From positions 1,674,001 to 1,738,000 of the forward strand of contig CAWBUL010000006.1 in the NCBI GenBank assembly GCA_963791885.1: a stretch of 64,000 nt of DNA, in the 5' to 3' direction. Of the stretch, positions 30,094-39,430 are shown in pieces. The position numbers and the translations under genes were made by a program. The notes beneath the pieces are model-generated. The model did not search any database, had not been told where the DNA came from, and saw only the letters and a list, made by a program, of their open reading frames with translations. The DNA comes from CAVSUZ01 sp963791885. GTDB lineage: Bacteria > Pseudomonadota > Alphaproteobacteria > Acetobacterales > Acetobacteraceae. Position 1 is the first letter of the stretch. Each line of letters begins with the position of its first letter.

Positions 30094-31849
30094 TTAAGCG
30101 TCCTGGTCCTGATCACCGTTTTCGGCGGCGAGCAGCGCGCTACGGAGAGCGAGGAGTCGGCGTTGCGAATCGGCGTTCGATGCACGTTCGAAATCGCGTC
30201 GCGCATTGGCGACGTCCTCGGCGAGCCGGGAACGATGCATAAGCCGAAAAATCTCCCACCACCCTGCCTCAGCGTCCGCCGGCATGGCACCCGGCATGGC
30301 AAATCCAGGCGCCAGGATCCGCTCGGCCTCGGCCGCCAATCCAGAGTTCGTGAGGTGGTTAAGCGCTCCCTGTGAGTCAAGCACATTCGCGTCATCCATC
30401 CAGGCAGAAAGCGCGTCGCGAATGAGGACGCAGTCGGATGGAAGGTCGAGGCTCCGGAACGCGTGCGAAACATCCGGAAGCAGGTTTGGATGCAGAATGA
30501 GGATGGCGGTGAGGATGCGCGCCCGTTCGATGGCGGCGGCCTGATCGGACGGAACGGGACGTACCGAGGACCGCGCGGGCGAGCCTGCGGTCTTGCGGCG
30601 GCGCGCGGCGTAGAAACGATCAAGCAGCGCGCTGCGATATTCGCGTGACAGGGCGCGATCGGTGATGCGGGAGGCGGTTTCCTCCAGTCGCTTGTGAAGC
30701 TGGGCGCGCTGTTCCGCTGTCTTATCGCCCACAGCGTCGCGAATCAGGTCGAACAGCGCCTCGGAAAGTGGCCGTGCCTGCGCCAGGATCGCCGCGAACG
30801 CACCCTGACCGTTCCGGGTCACCAGCGAGTCGGGGTCTTCGCCATCCGGCAGCGTGGCCAGACGCAGGCTGCGTTCGGCGGAAAGCAGGGGCAGAACGAG
30901 ATCGGCGGCGCGGGCAGCCGCGCGGCGGCCGGCGATGTCGCCGTCGAAGCACAGGATGGGGGCGGGGGTGATGCGCCACAATTCGCCAAGCTGTTCCGCC
31001 GTCAGTGCAGTGCCGAGCGGCGCGACGCCGCCGCCGAACCCCGCCTGGTGCAGAGCGATGACGTCCATATAGCCCTCGACAACGACGATCTCGGCGTCGC
31101 GGGTCTGGCGGGCACGGTCGAGGCCGTAGAGCGTGTTGCGCTTCGAGAACAGCGAGGTTTCCGGGCCATTGAGGTATTTCGGCTCGCCCGGTCCAAGCAG
31201 ACGTCCCCCGAAGCTGATCACCGCCCCGCGTCGGTCACGGATGGGGAACATCACGCGGTTGAAGAACACTTCGTAGGCGCGGCCGGTATCAGGGTCTTCG
31301 CGTGCGAGCCCGGTCTCTACCAGCATCTCCGGCGCGACGCCTTCCCGCGCCAGCGCGGATGCCAAACCGCCGCGAAGTCTCGCCTGACCATCCAAGACCG
31401 AAGCCACGGATCGTGTCTTCCGTCAGGCCCCGATCGACGAGATAGCCAAGGGCACGGCGCCCTTCAGGTGCAAAAAGCCGTCGTTGAAACAGGGCCGCGG
31501 CGGTTTCCAGCACCCCGGCCAGGGTGTGGCGCTTGCGTTCGGCCTCGGCCAAGGCCGGGGAGAGTTTCGGCATCGGCAGCCCGGCATCGCGCGCGAGACG
31601 CTCCACCGCGTCCATGAAGCTGGCGCCCTCAGACTGCATGACGAAGGTGATGGCATCGCCGTGAGCGCCGCAGCCGAAGCAATGATAGTGATCGTCATAG
31701 ATGTAGAAGCTTGGCGTCTTCTCTCCGTGGAACGGGCAGCAGGCTTTCCACTGTCGGCCGGATCGTTCGATCTTGGTGCGCCGGCCGATCAGGGCCGCCA
31801 GCGGGGTCCGGGTGCGGAGTTCCTCAATGAATCCGCCAGGCAGGGCCAT
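30094..31849 (-). pseudogene. dnaG: dnaG (DNA primase) with one frameshift, probably a sequence error
   Basis: Primase that makes RNA primers for DNA replication. N-terminal frame (from 31849): zinc-binding domain with CPFHGEKTPSFYIYDDHYHCFGCGAHGD. The C-terminal frame carries RNAP-like TOPRIM elements: VFFNRVMFPIRDRRGAVISFGGR, then VVVEGYMDVIALHQ (catalytic Glu) and ILCFDGDIAGRRAA (Asp pair), and the helicase-binding C-terminus. The frames change near 31390-31400, where GFGLGWSG should run into QARLRGGLASALAREG; one base must be removed. Because primase is essential and both halves are perfectly conserved, an indel in the assembly is more likely than loss of function. The start abuts the yqeY stop with no gap. 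Confidence 0.93.
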
Positions 31850-32308
31850 TCAGGACGAAAGCCTCGCTTTCACGACCTGGCCGGCGCGGGCCATATCGAG
31901 CGCGGCGCCGTGCTTTACTTTGAGTGAACCCATAACCTTGCCCATGTCCTTGATGCCCGCTGCGCCAGTCTGGGCGATGGCTTGAGCGACGGCCGTCTCC
32001 AGCGCGGCATCGTCCATCTGCGCGGGCAGGAAACTTTCGATTACCACGATCTCGGCTTCCTCTTTGGCCGCGAGTTCCGGACGGTTGCCCTGTCGATAGA
32101 GGTCGGCCGCCTCGCGCCGGGGTTTCACCATCCCGCGCAGCATGGCCATGATCTCCTCGTCCGGAACCTTGTCCACGCCCTTAGGCCGGGCGGCGATATC
32201 AGTTTCCTTGAGCTTGGCAAGGATCATCCGGAGCGATGAGACGCGGGCCGCGTCGCCGCCCTTCATGGCGGCTTTGAGTTGGTCGGAGAAACTCTCGCGC
32301 AGGGGCAT
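31850..32308 (-). CDS. GatB/YqeY domain protein
   Basis: A 152-residue helical protein of the YqeY family, related to the tail domain of the GatB subunit of amidotransferase. Seen: LRESFSDQLKAAMKGGDAARVSSLRMILAKLK at the N-terminus, EEEAEIVVIESFLPAQM-like segment (KEEAEIVVIESFLPAQMDD), and the C-terminal GIKDMGKVMGSLKVKHGAALDM. It is presumed to interact with tRNA or glutaminyl-tRNA metabolism, but its role is not firmly known. It sits directly ahead of dnaG, whose start codon follows its stop without spacing; this order with dnaG and rpoD is conserved in alphaproteobacteria. Confidence 0.93.
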   Translation of the reverse strand: MPLRESFSDQLKAAMKGGDAARVSSLRMILAKLKETDIAARPKGVDKVPDEEIMAMLRGMVKPRREAADLYRQGNRPELAAKEEAEIVVIESFLPAQMDDAALETAVAQAIAQTGAAGIKDMGKVMGSLKVKHGAALDMARAGQVVKARLSS

Positions 32309-32318
32309 AGCGCTCAGT

Positions 32319-33083
32319 CTACTCCGAGCGGCCGGTGCAGATGAAATGAGGATTCTCCCAGCCCGGCTTGCCGTAACTGAGGGGGGCGCCGTCGAGGGTT
32401 TTGACTGCGCCCCCGGCGGCCTCCAGCACCGCCTGTGGGGCGGCAGTGTCCCACTCCATGGTACGGCCGAACCGGGGATAGACGTCGGCTGCCCCCTCGG
32501 CCAGGCGGCAGAACTTGAGGGCGGAGCCGAAATTGATCGTCCGGGCCACCGGCCGGCCGTCCAGATAGGCGCTCAGGCGGTCGGTATCGCCGTGGTGGCG
32601 GCTGGCGAGCACCGTCAGGCCCTCTTGTGGGCAGCGCCGGGCTGAGATTGGCGCGGTCCGGCCGGCGACGGATTTCCAAGCACCGCGCCCGACGATGCCG
32701 CCGAACATCTCCCCGAGGGCCGGGACGCCGACCACGCCCAGCACCGGGTGTCCGTCACGGACGAGACCGATATTGACGCAGAACTCATTCCTGCCACCAG
32801 TGAATTCGCGAGTCCCGTCAAGGGGGTCCACCAGCCAGAAGGCGGGACAGGCCTGGGTCACGTGGCCGGCGGCGACCTCCTCCTCGGCTATCACGGGGAT
32901 GCCCGGGGTCACGTCGCGAAGGCCCCGGACGATGATGGCCTCCGCGGCGTGATCAGCCTCGGTGACCGGAGATGCGTCGCTTTTGCTCAGGACCTCGAAG
33001 CCCCGGGTGCGGATCGCCAGGATCGCATCACCGGCGCGGCTCGCGAGGCTGGCGGCGAGGGAGAGCAGGGTCTGATCGTCCAT
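32319..33083 (-). CDS. cysQ: 3'(2'),5'-bisphosphate nucleotidase / inositol monophosphatase family (CysQ-like)
   Basis: A 254-residue Mg-dependent phosphatase, expected to remove the 3'-phosphate from PAP formed in sulfate assimilation. Start at ATG 33083 (MDDQTLLSLAASLASRAG). Seen: SDASPVTEADHAAEAII (metal-site loop), VIAEEE with the catalytic acidic pair, and the signature WLVDPLDGTREF (D-P-L-D-G-T, Li+-sensitive motif); the C-terminal motif is RTMEWDTAAPQAVLEAAGG. HAL2/CysQ rather than SuhB is favoured by TREF after DGT. It is transcribed with yqeY, dnaG and rpoD, ending 10 bases before yqeY. Confidence 0.9.
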   Translation of the reverse strand: MDDQTLLSLAASLASRAGDAILAIRTRGFEVLSKSDASPVTEADHAAEAIIVRGLRDVTPGIPVIAEEEVAAGHVTQACPAFWLVDPLDGTREFTGGRNEFCVNIGLVRDGHPVLGVVGVPALGEMFGGIVGRGAWKSVAGRTAPISARRCPQEGLTVLASRHHGDTDRLSAYLDGRPVARTINFGSALKFCRLAEGAADVYPRFGRTMEWDTAAPQAVLEAAGGAVKTLDGAPLSYGKPGWENPHFICTGRSE

Positions 33084-33212
33084 ATGCGTATCTTGGGAGC
33101 CCTTCCGTGGCGCGGCCGCACCGGATTGTGCTCGGCTTGGCAATAATCGTGATGAGGGCGCGCCGGCACCCCTGCAGATGAGCGGTGTTGGTGCGAAGAC
33201 CCCGGTCGATAT

Positions 33213-33280
33213 CGCAGGTGGGTTTGCACAGCGCAGCCACCTGCGCAAGGAGCAAGGAGCAAGGAGCAAAGGAGAGAGCA
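33213..33280 (+). promoter_or_regulatory. 5' leader: hairpin followed by tandem Shine-Dalgarno repeats
   Basis: CGCAGGTGG (33213-33221) is complementary to CCACCTGCG (33237-33245). Directly after it the 7-base unit GCAAGGA is repeated three times and then once as GCAAAGGA (33245-33273), so there are four ribosome-binding-like sequences before the ATG at 33281; only the last is at the usual distance. The arrangement could control ribosome access or be a slippage-prone microrepeat. Confidence 0.6.
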
Positions 33281-33850
33281 ATGAAAACGGGACGCATGTT
33301 GACCACAGTAAGCGCGATGGCGTTTGGGTTGGCGTTGGTCGGCGCAGTGCCCGCCGTGGCGCAGAGTGCGACGGCGGGTGGCGCGACCGGAAACTCGACC
33401 GGTATGGACCAGACCACCGCTCAGAACGGTGCAGCTCCGACGGCCGAGCCACAGACGAACGGCGCGCCGGGCACCGCGACGCAGGCACCCGGTACGAACA
33501 ATATGGGGAGCGGATCGGCTACGGGCGTCCAAGGGACGACGTCGAACGGCACGATGTCCGGCACGGCAGCTATGGGTAGCGCGAGCGGGACCGGCACGAC
33601 GGGAACAGCCAACAACACGACGATGAAGAAGGCTATGCCAAGCCATATGAGCCGCACGGGGATGACAACTCCAAGTCATCACGTGACTCACACTGCGTCG
33701 ATGACGCATTCCCGGAGCATGGCACGTCGGTCGTCGGGGCAATACCAGAATCCCACTGCGCAGGATCCGGAAGTCGCGCGTCTGAATCAAATGAGCCTGC
33801 AGGCCGCACAGCAGGGACATTCGTTCACACCTTCTGGCGGAAGCATGTGA
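33281..33850 (+). CDS. Secreted Gly/Thr/Asn/Ser-rich low-complexity protein
   Basis: A 189-residue protein with a Sec signal peptide (MKTGRMLTTVSAMAFGLALVGAVPAVAQS). The mature part is low-complexity, rich in G, T, A, N, S and Q (TGNSTGMDQTTAQNG, GTTGTANNTTMKKAMPS), with a basic, His/Met-rich patch (HHVTHTASMTHSRSMARRSS) near residues 130-165. No domain is recognised. The Met/His clusters could bind metal such as copper, which is inference. It is followed 80 bases later by a second small secreted protein of similar composition. Rising G/T content suggests fast evolution. Confidence 0.75.
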   Translation: MKTGRMLTTVSAMAFGLALVGAVPAVAQSATAGGATGNSTGMDQTTAQNGAAPTAEPQTNGAPGTATQAPGTNNMGSGSATGVQGTTSNGTMSGTAAMGSASGTGTTGTANNTTMKKAMPSHMSRTGMTTPSHHVTHTASMTHSRSMARRSSGQYQNPTAQDPEVARLNQMSLQAAQQGHSFTPSGGSM

Positions 33851-33930
33851 TTGCTTCTCCGGACAGGCTAACCGGCAAACCAAACCGTTCGGACGGCGTT
33901 CTTCCGTTTGCCAAATACGGAGACGCATCA

Positions 33931-34239
33931 ATGAAGAAATCATCCGCGCTTATCGCCGCAGTCGCGGCTCTTGCCTTCGCTTCACCGGCTTTCGCTGCTG
34001 GTGGAAGCGGTGGCGGCGGGAATGGCGGCGCTACTCCGCCGAGCACGTCCACCTCAGCGGCGGAAGGCAGCCAGAACGCTGTTCCGCCGAGCTACGGCGT
34101 GTCGCCGACAACGCCGACTGGCTCTGCGAACAACAGTAACCACTGGGTCGGCCAGGGGCCGCAGATGAAGACCATGAACGGTCAAACCGTAACGGGTTCA
34201 GTACCGACCGTGAACGGTCAGCAGACCAGCGCTCAATAA
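33931..34239 (+). CDS. Small secreted Gly/Ser/Thr-rich protein
   Basis: A 102-residue protein: signal peptide MKKSSALIAAVAALAFASPAFA, then a glycine run (GGSGGGGNGG), S/T/P-rich stretch and a C-terminal NGQTVTGSVPTVNGQQTSAQ. A ggagac site precedes the ATG. It belongs to the same compositional class as 33281-33850 and probably to the same transcript, which ends at the strong terminator at 34263. Function unknown; no repeat family recognised. Confidence 0.75.
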   Translation: MKKSSALIAAVAALAFASPAFAAGGSGGGGNGGATPPSTSTSAAEGSQNAVPPSYGVSPTTPTGSANNSNHWVGQGPQMKTMNGQTVTGSVPTVNGQQTSAQ

Positions 34240-34262
34240 GAGAGCTGTCTGTTTAGTTGAAC

Positions 34263-34296
34263 CGCCCGGTGCGGGGGACCGCGCCGGGCGTTTTTT
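34263..34296 (+). terminator. Rho-independent terminator
   Basis: A 12-base stem, cgcccggtgcgg with ccgcgccgggcg (one G-T pair), a 4-base loop, then six Ts at 34291-34296. It ends the transcript of the two small secreted proteins. Confidence 0.9.
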
Positions 34297-34299
34297 GTA

Positions 34300-34560
34300 C
34301 GGACAAACTGGGCACCGCGCCCATGATCCTCTGAATGCGGTGGTGAAGTCGGATGCATCCGCATATCCAAGATCGAGGCTAATGCTTGTCACCCGCTCGC
34401 CCTGCATCAGGCGCGTTGCCACGGAGCAAAGTTCAGGCCGGTTTCGTGACGGAACGCACGCGTGAAGCTGCGGCGGCTGATCGCGACAGCCTGACACGAG
34501 GCTATGGCGGCATGAGGTCTTGGATTAGCCGGGTAGATCATCCGCAGCACGCGTTTCCCC
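34300..34560 (-). pseudogene. AraC-family regulator remnant (DNA-binding domain)
   Basis: On the minus strand three frames together give a typical AraC double helix-turn-helix: AVAISRRSFTRAFRHETGLNFAPWQRA, then RLMQGERVTSISLDLGYADASDFTTAFR, then RIMGAVPSLSVQ. At least two frame changes separate these pieces, and the effector-binding N-terminal domain is missing upstream, so this is the tail of a lost gene rather than a functional regulator. Confidence 0.78.
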
Positions 34561-34588
34561 ACGGGCGCGATCTGATCTAGCTAGCCGC

Positions 34589-35860
34589 ATGCCGGATACG
34601 GAGATCGAGGCCGGGCTGAGACATGCTCTTGCCCGGCAGAAAATGTTCGCGACCTCGTTGCTGGGGTTTATGGGCGTTCTGATGCTGGCGAGCTACGCTC
34701 TGCCGCCAGGATGGGGCGCCGCACTGCTGGAAGCGGCGTCGAAGGCGGGGTTCGTGGGCGGCATCGCCGACTGGTTTGCGGTCACGGCCTTGTTCCGTCA
34801 TCCGCTCGGCCTGCCGATCCCGCATACCGCTATTATTCCGCGCGAGAAGGACCGGTTGGGACGGGCTCTGGGGCGGTTCGTCGCATCACACGTGTTCACC
34901 GGGCCCGAAGTGTCGAACGTGCTGGCGCGGCTGGATGTTCCGGGCATTCTGCACCGCTTCCTGTCTGACCCTTCATTCGCGCGGCCTGCGGCCCAATCGG
35001 TTGCGGGAACCCTGCCGCGGGTACTCGGTACCCTGGAGGATGGGCGCGCGCAGCGGATGATGGCGCATTTGATTCCCCGCATTGTCGGTGGTGCGGCGGC
35101 AGGACAGATCGTGGCCCGCGCCTTGCGCGGCATGGTCGAAGGTGGACGGCACCAGGAGGTATTCGGCTTCGTGTTGACGCAATTGCGCGAGCTGATCGCG
35201 GAAAAAGAGATGACGCTGGAAACTGCCATCGAGGAGCGGGTCCGCGAACAAGGCGGCCGGCTGCTCGGCTGGGCGGTGGGTGCGGCGATCGCGCGCCGCG
35301 TCATGAGCGTCGTCATGGCGGAACTCGATAAGATGAGTCCGGACGGATCGGAACTCCGCGCGGCATTCGATGAGTGGGTCCGGCGCGAGATCGAACGCAT
35401 GGAGACCGATCCCGAGCGCGCGAAAGAAGTGGGGATGGCGCTGCGCAAGGTGGTTGCGCATGAGACTGTACTGACCTGGGTATGGGATATCTGGTCCCGG
35501 CTGCGCGCAGCGCTGGAGGCAGACGCGCTCCGACCGGATGGGCGGACCGTCGGCGTGATCGAAGGCGCACTGGACAGTCTGGGGACGATTCTGGAAACCG
35601 ATCCGGCTGCCCGCGAACGCGTAAACGCCGGTGCCACCCGTCTGGTCACCACATTGCTTCCGGCGGCACAGATGCAAATATCCGATTTCATCGCCTCGGT
35701 CATAGGCAACTGGGACGCCGCGACCATCACCGAGAAGCTGGAGCTTCGCGTGGGCAAGGACTTGCAGTTCGTCCGGGTAAACGGAACCATCGTTGGCTTC
35801 CTGGTCGGCGGCGCGCTGTATGCCGCGCTGCGCGGCGCATTTGGATGGGCAGCATTCTAA
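34589..35860 (+). CDS. DUF445 family inner-membrane protein (YjiN-like)
   Basis: A 423-residue protein with an N-terminal membrane helix (FATSLLGFMGVLMLASYALP) and a hydrophobic C-terminus (GFLVGGALYAALRGAFGW), enclosing a long helical cytoplasmic or periplasmic region. Family marks: AGFVGGIADWFAVTALFRHPLGLPIPHTAIIPREKDRLG near residues 50-95 and the VNGTIVGFLVGG close. The function of DUF445 proteins is not established. The stop codon overlaps the start of the next gene (TAATG), implying coupled translation with the luciferase-like oxidoreductase. Confidence 0.9.
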   Translation: MPDTEIEAGLRHALARQKMFATSLLGFMGVLMLASYALPPGWGAALLEAASKAGFVGGIADWFAVTALFRHPLGLPIPHTAIIPREKDRLGRALGRFVASHVFTGPEVSNVLARLDVPGILHRFLSDPSFARPAAQSVAGTLPRVLGTLEDGRAQRMMAHLIPRIVGGAAAGQIVARALRGMVEGGRHQEVFGFVLTQLRELIAEKEMTLETAIEERVREQGGRLLGWAVGAAIARRVMSVVMAELDKMSPDGSELRAAFDEWVRREIERMETDPERAKEVGMALRKVVAHETVLTWVWDIWSRLRAALEADALRPDGRTVGVIEGALDSLGTILETDPAARERVNAGATRLVTTLLPAAQMQISDFIASVIGNWDAATITEKLELRVGKDLQFVRVNGTIVGFLVGGALYAALRGAFGWAAF

Positions 35861-36912
35861 TGGTCAGCTTGTCGGTATTGGATCAGTCCACCGTGGTGAC
35901 CGGCCGCACGCCCGCGGAATCGATCCGTGAAACAATCGCTCTCGCACAGCACTGCGAAGCGCTCGGATACCGCCGTTACTGGGTGGCGGAGCACCATAGC
36001 TCAGCAAGCCAGGCCGGCACGGCACCCGAGGTTCTGGGGGCCGCGCTCGCCGTTTCCACGCACCGCATCCGTGTGGGCAGCGCAGGGGTGATGCTGCCGC
36101 ACTACTCCAGCCTGAAAGTGGCAGAGCAGTTCCGCGTGCTGGAGGCACTCGCGCCAGGACGGATCGACCTCGGTCTGGGGCGCGCGCCGGGATCGGACGG
36201 GCGTACCGCGTACGCCCTGAATCCGCTCGCTGAAACCGCCGCCGAACACTTCCCCGCCCAGGTTCGCGACCTGCTCTCCTGGGTATCGGGCGAGAGGCTG
36301 GTGGAGGGACATCCGTTCCGCGACGTTCTGGCTCAGCCGCAAGGTCCGACCGCGCCGGAGGTGTGGATCCTCGGCAGTTCGGATTACGGGGCGCAGGTCG
36401 CGGCCTATTTTGGTCTGCCGTACTGTTTTGCTCATTTCATCACCGACGGCCGCGGCGCGGTCGAGGCCATGGCGCTGTATCGCGCGCAATTCCGGCCAGG
36501 CGGAAAATTAGCGGCGCCATACGGCGCGTTGTGCGTGTGGGCATTGGCTGCGGATACGGAAGCAGAGGCCGCACGGCTTTTCACGTCGCGTGAAGTGTGG
36601 CGGTTGGGACGGGACCGCGGCGTGTTCCTGCCGCTGCCGTCGCCGGAGGAGGCGGCTGCGCGGGACTATACGGAGGAGGAAAAGCTGCGCATCGCGCGGC
36701 TGCGCGAGCGCGCGATTTACGGAACGGCGGACACTGTTGCGGAGAAGCTGCGGGCGTTGGCGGCGACACATGGCGTGGAGGAGATCGCGATCCTGACCAC
36801 AGTGCATGATCCGGTCGCGCGGCGGCGGTCCTACACGCTGCTGGCGGAGGCGTTCGGTCTCACTTCAGGTCCATCCCCTGCGGCCGAATCAGCCCATCAG
36901 CAGCGGGTATGA
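35860..36912 (+). CDS. Luciferase-like monooxygenase (MsnO8/group 1 LLM family)
   Basis: A 350-residue flavin-dependent TIM-barrel oxidoreductase. The start at 35860 overlaps the preceding stop. Characteristic segments are LSVLDQSTVVTGRTPAESI, GYRRYWVAEHHSS, RIRVGSAGVMLPHYSSLKVAEQF and GRIDLGLGRAPGSDGRT. A C-terminal EEIAILTTVHDPVARRRSY motif closes the barrel. Substrate is unknown; members use FMNH2 or F420. The 3' end overlaps the convergent binding-protein gene by 53 bases. Confidence 0.9.
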   Translation: MVSLSVLDQSTVVTGRTPAESIRETIALAQHCEALGYRRYWVAEHHSSASQAGTAPEVLGAALAVSTHRIRVGSAGVMLPHYSSLKVAEQFRVLEALAPGRIDLGLGRAPGSDGRTAYALNPLAETAAEHFPAQVRDLLSWVSGERLVEGHPFRDVLAQPQGPTAPEVWILGSSDYGAQVAAYFGLPYCFAHFITDGRGAVEAMALYRAQFRPGGKLAAPYGALCVWALAADTEAEAARLFTSREVWRLGRDRGVFLPLPSPEEAAARDYTEEEKLRIARLRERAIYGTADTVAEKLRALAATHGVEEIAILTTVHDPVARRRSYTLLAEAFGLTSGPSPAAESAHQQRV

Positions 36913-38353
36913 ACCCCGTCACTTTCCGCGACACACCCCAGAGCCAGCGGTAGTGGAACAGCACGATGTGCGGATTGTCGCGTAGATACGTGTCCACCAC
37001 CTGCTTGTAGAGTGCCTGTCGGGTCGGCACGTCCGGCGTCGCGCGCGCCTTCGCCAACAGCCCGTCGAAATCCTTGTTGCAATACTCGCCCCAGTTGAGA
37101 AACCCGTCGCAGGCGAGCCAGATGGCGACGTTGCCATCCGGATCGGGCCGGCCGCTCCAGATCACCACGCTCGCGTCGTAATCACCGGCGCGGGCAGCAG
37201 CGACCTGCGCCGAGGCCTCCATGGCCTGGAGTTTGACGTTGAAGCCGGCGCCGGACGCCATGGCCTGGATCACCTGGCCGAGCTGCTGCTCTGTGCTGCT
37301 GTTCCCGATGAGCAGTGTGAAGGTGGGATGAGGATCGCCCGCCTTGGCAAGGAGCGATTTGGCGGCGTCGACATCACGTGCGGGGACAGGGTGATCGGGA
37401 TCCCAGTAGGTGGTGTTGGGCGCCTGGAATTGGTTGTTCGGCACGAATTGTCCGGCGAGCACCACCTGGTTGATCGCATTGCGGTCGATAGAATTGGCAA
37501 AGGCCTGGCGCACCAGCGGGTTGGAGAACACCTGTGAGCGCGGGCCGTGGGCGACATTTAGCGAAATGCTTTCATACGCAAGCGCTGTTGCGGACAGCAG
37601 CTGTAGGTTGGGGTCGGCTTTCACCTGGGGCGCATCGGTCGGCGCGAGCCGCTCGGCGATATCGAGCTGGCTAGCCTTGAGATCGACCAGCCGTACCGAC
37701 GTGTTGGGGATGGGCTGATAGATGATGCGGTCGAGCTTGATGGCGCCGGCGTTCCAGTAACCGGGAAAGCGCTCCACAACGATTTTGTCCTGCGGGACGC
37801 GCTGGACCAGCTTGAACGGGCCGGCGCAGGGAAGCTCACTGGCGATGTTGTCATTGCCCAGCCGAGCCATAGCCTGCGGTGCCATCATCATGCCGGCGCG
37901 GTCTGCGAGCACGGCCACCAGCGGCACATAGGGCTGGCTCAGGTGCAGCAGCAGCGTATGTGGATCCGCGACCTCCACACTGCTGACCGGCCGGAGTTCC
38001 GATTTCCGCAGACTGAGCGGGGCGGTGCGGTAATGCTCGATCGAGGCACGGGCGGCCTCCGCATCGAACGGTTCGCCATCCTGGAATTTGACGCCGGCGC
38101 GCAGATTGAGCGTCAGTGTGCGTCCGTCGTCGGACCAGTGCCACGCGGTGGCGAGTTGCGGGACGAGATTGCCGGCGGGATCGAGGTCGATCAGTTTGTC
38201 GCACGTGGCGGCGAAGACGATGCGGCCGGCGAAACTGCCCGCCGTTGTGGGGTCGAGCGCATCGGGATCCTCATTCAGGCCGATACGTAGCGTGCCGGAG
38301 GCAAGGGCCGGTGTGGCGATAAGCAGGGCGGCGAGCAGCAGGGCGATGCGCAT
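36860..38353 (-). CDS. Family 5 extracellular solute-binding protein, normal topology
   Basis: A 497-residue periplasmic receptor with Sec signal MRIALLLAALLIATPALAS. The order is standard: GTLRIGLNEDPDALDPTTAG, LVPQLATAWHWSDDGRTLTL, then a middle domain, LLAKAGDPHPTFTLLIGN, and the C-terminal lobe NWGEYCNKDFDGLLAKARAT through FHYRWLWGVSRKVTGFIPAADG. This makes it the natural comparison for the permuted protein at 464-2194. It is the last gene of a minus-strand cluster containing a second binding protein and two enzymes. No permease or ATPase is adjacent, so it must use transporter parts encoded elsewhere. Confidence 0.92.
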   Translation of the reverse strand: MRIALLLAALLIATPALASGTLRIGLNEDPDALDPTTAGSFAGRIVFAATCDKLIDLDPAGNLVPQLATAWHWSDDGRTLTLNLRAGVKFQDGEPFDAEAARASIEHYRTAPLSLRKSELRPVSSVEVADPHTLLLHLSQPYVPLVAVLADRAGMMMAPQAMARLGNDNIASELPCAGPFKLVQRVPQDKIVVERFPGYWNAGAIKLDRIIYQPIPNTSVRLVDLKASQLDIAERLAPTDAPQVKADPNLQLLSATALAYESISLNVAHGPRSQVFSNPLVRQAFANSIDRNAINQVVLAGQFVPNNQFQAPNTTYWDPDHPVPARDVDAAKSLLAKAGDPHPTFTLLIGNSSTEQQLGQVIQAMASGAGFNVKLQAMEASAQVAAARAGDYDASVVIWSGRPDPDGNVAIWLACDGFLNWGEYCNKDFDGLLAKARATPDVPTRQALYKQVVDTYLRDNPHIVLFHYRWLWGVSRKVTGFIPAADGLIRPQGMDLK

Positions 38354-38394
38354 CGCCCTAGGTTAGGGCAGAACGGGAGAAGAATGAACCTTGG

Positions 38395-39427
38395 TTAGCG
38401 CGGCGCAGCAGGCCCTTGCAGCGCCGCCTGCAGGTACGACAGGTCCACATACTTCATCGGATCCGTAAGATCCTTCTGCGGTCGTCCGTATTTGCTCCGC
38501 AGCGCCAGCACCGTGCGGATGCCGGGAATCGACGGCGCTACGTCGCGGAAGAAGCCATCCTTCGGGGCCAGCAGGATGTCGCACGTCCGCTGCGCCAGAT
38601 CGAAGCTCATGGTCGGAATGTGAGCGACAAGGATGGCCTCCGCCACTTTGCGGTTGGCCGGATCATACAGCCAGTCGATCGCTTGCTTGTAGGCTCGAAT
38701 GAAACCGATCACTTCATCACGGTGCTGGGCGGCCCAGTCGCGGCGTGCGGCGGCGACGATGCCCTGGTAGGGGCCGAGCATGTCGGCCTCGCGGGCCAGC
38801 ACGTGTAACCCATGCTCCTCACCCAGCAGATCGAACGGCGTCATCTCGATTGTGCCGGCGTGCTGTTTGTCGTGCAGCAGATCGACGAAGCGGTCCGCGA
38901 CGCCGCCTTCGGGCACGTACGACGCGTCATTCGGCGCGATGCCGCTCTTTTGCAGCATTTCTTCCAGCACGAAGGCAAAGCCGGGGGTCATGGCATCGAC
39001 CGTCAGCACCTTGCCGCGCAAATCGGCAAAGCTCTTATCGCTGCCCTGCGTGAGTAACGACAGGAACCCGTCGTCCGAACCGAGAAAGGCGAACAGGTCA
39101 GGATTGGGCGGGACCGCCGCCTCTCCCTGGCCTTCGTCATAGGCCACAACGTTGTCGATTGCGGTCATGCCAATGTCGCAGGTGCCGGCGATCAGATTGG
39201 TCAGCTGATAGATTGAGCCAGGGGTGTTGGTCAGCCGCACCTCCAGCCCGTTCTGCGCGAAATACCCGTTCCGGTCTGCGACCCACAGCGGCAGATTGAA
39301 TCCGCCAGCGAAGACGATGACACGCAGCTCGTGCAGCGGATGCGGCATCGGGGCGGGAAAGCCGGGCGGGTTCTGCGCACGCGCCGTCCCCGCCAGCAGC
39401 ACGCAGGCAAATATCCCCGCCCCGCAT
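38395..39427 (-). CDS. NMT1/TauA-type substrate-binding protein; start codon apparently out of frame
   Basis: A periplasmic binding protein of the nitrate/sulfonate/thiamine-precursor class, about 335 residues after the signal. Seen: RVIVFAGGFNLPLWVADRNGYFAQNGLEV, ITNLIAGTCDIGMTAIDNVVAYDEG (ligand-binding loop), and FADLRGKVLTVDA. In the open frame only a GTG at 39402 is available, leaving a truncated signal (MLLAGTARAQ). Joining the ATG at 39427 by removing one G in the GGGGCGGGG tract gives MRGGIFACVLLAGTARAQ, a normal signal peptide, so a single-base insertion there is likely. It lies 3 bases after the dehydrogenase stop. Confidence 0.82.
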
Positions 39428-39430
39428 GGG

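Noticed and set aside
33185..33280. Upstream extension of the low-complexity secreted protein
   Set aside because: The added residues would precede the signal peptide and run through the hairpin and tandem ribosome-binding repeats.
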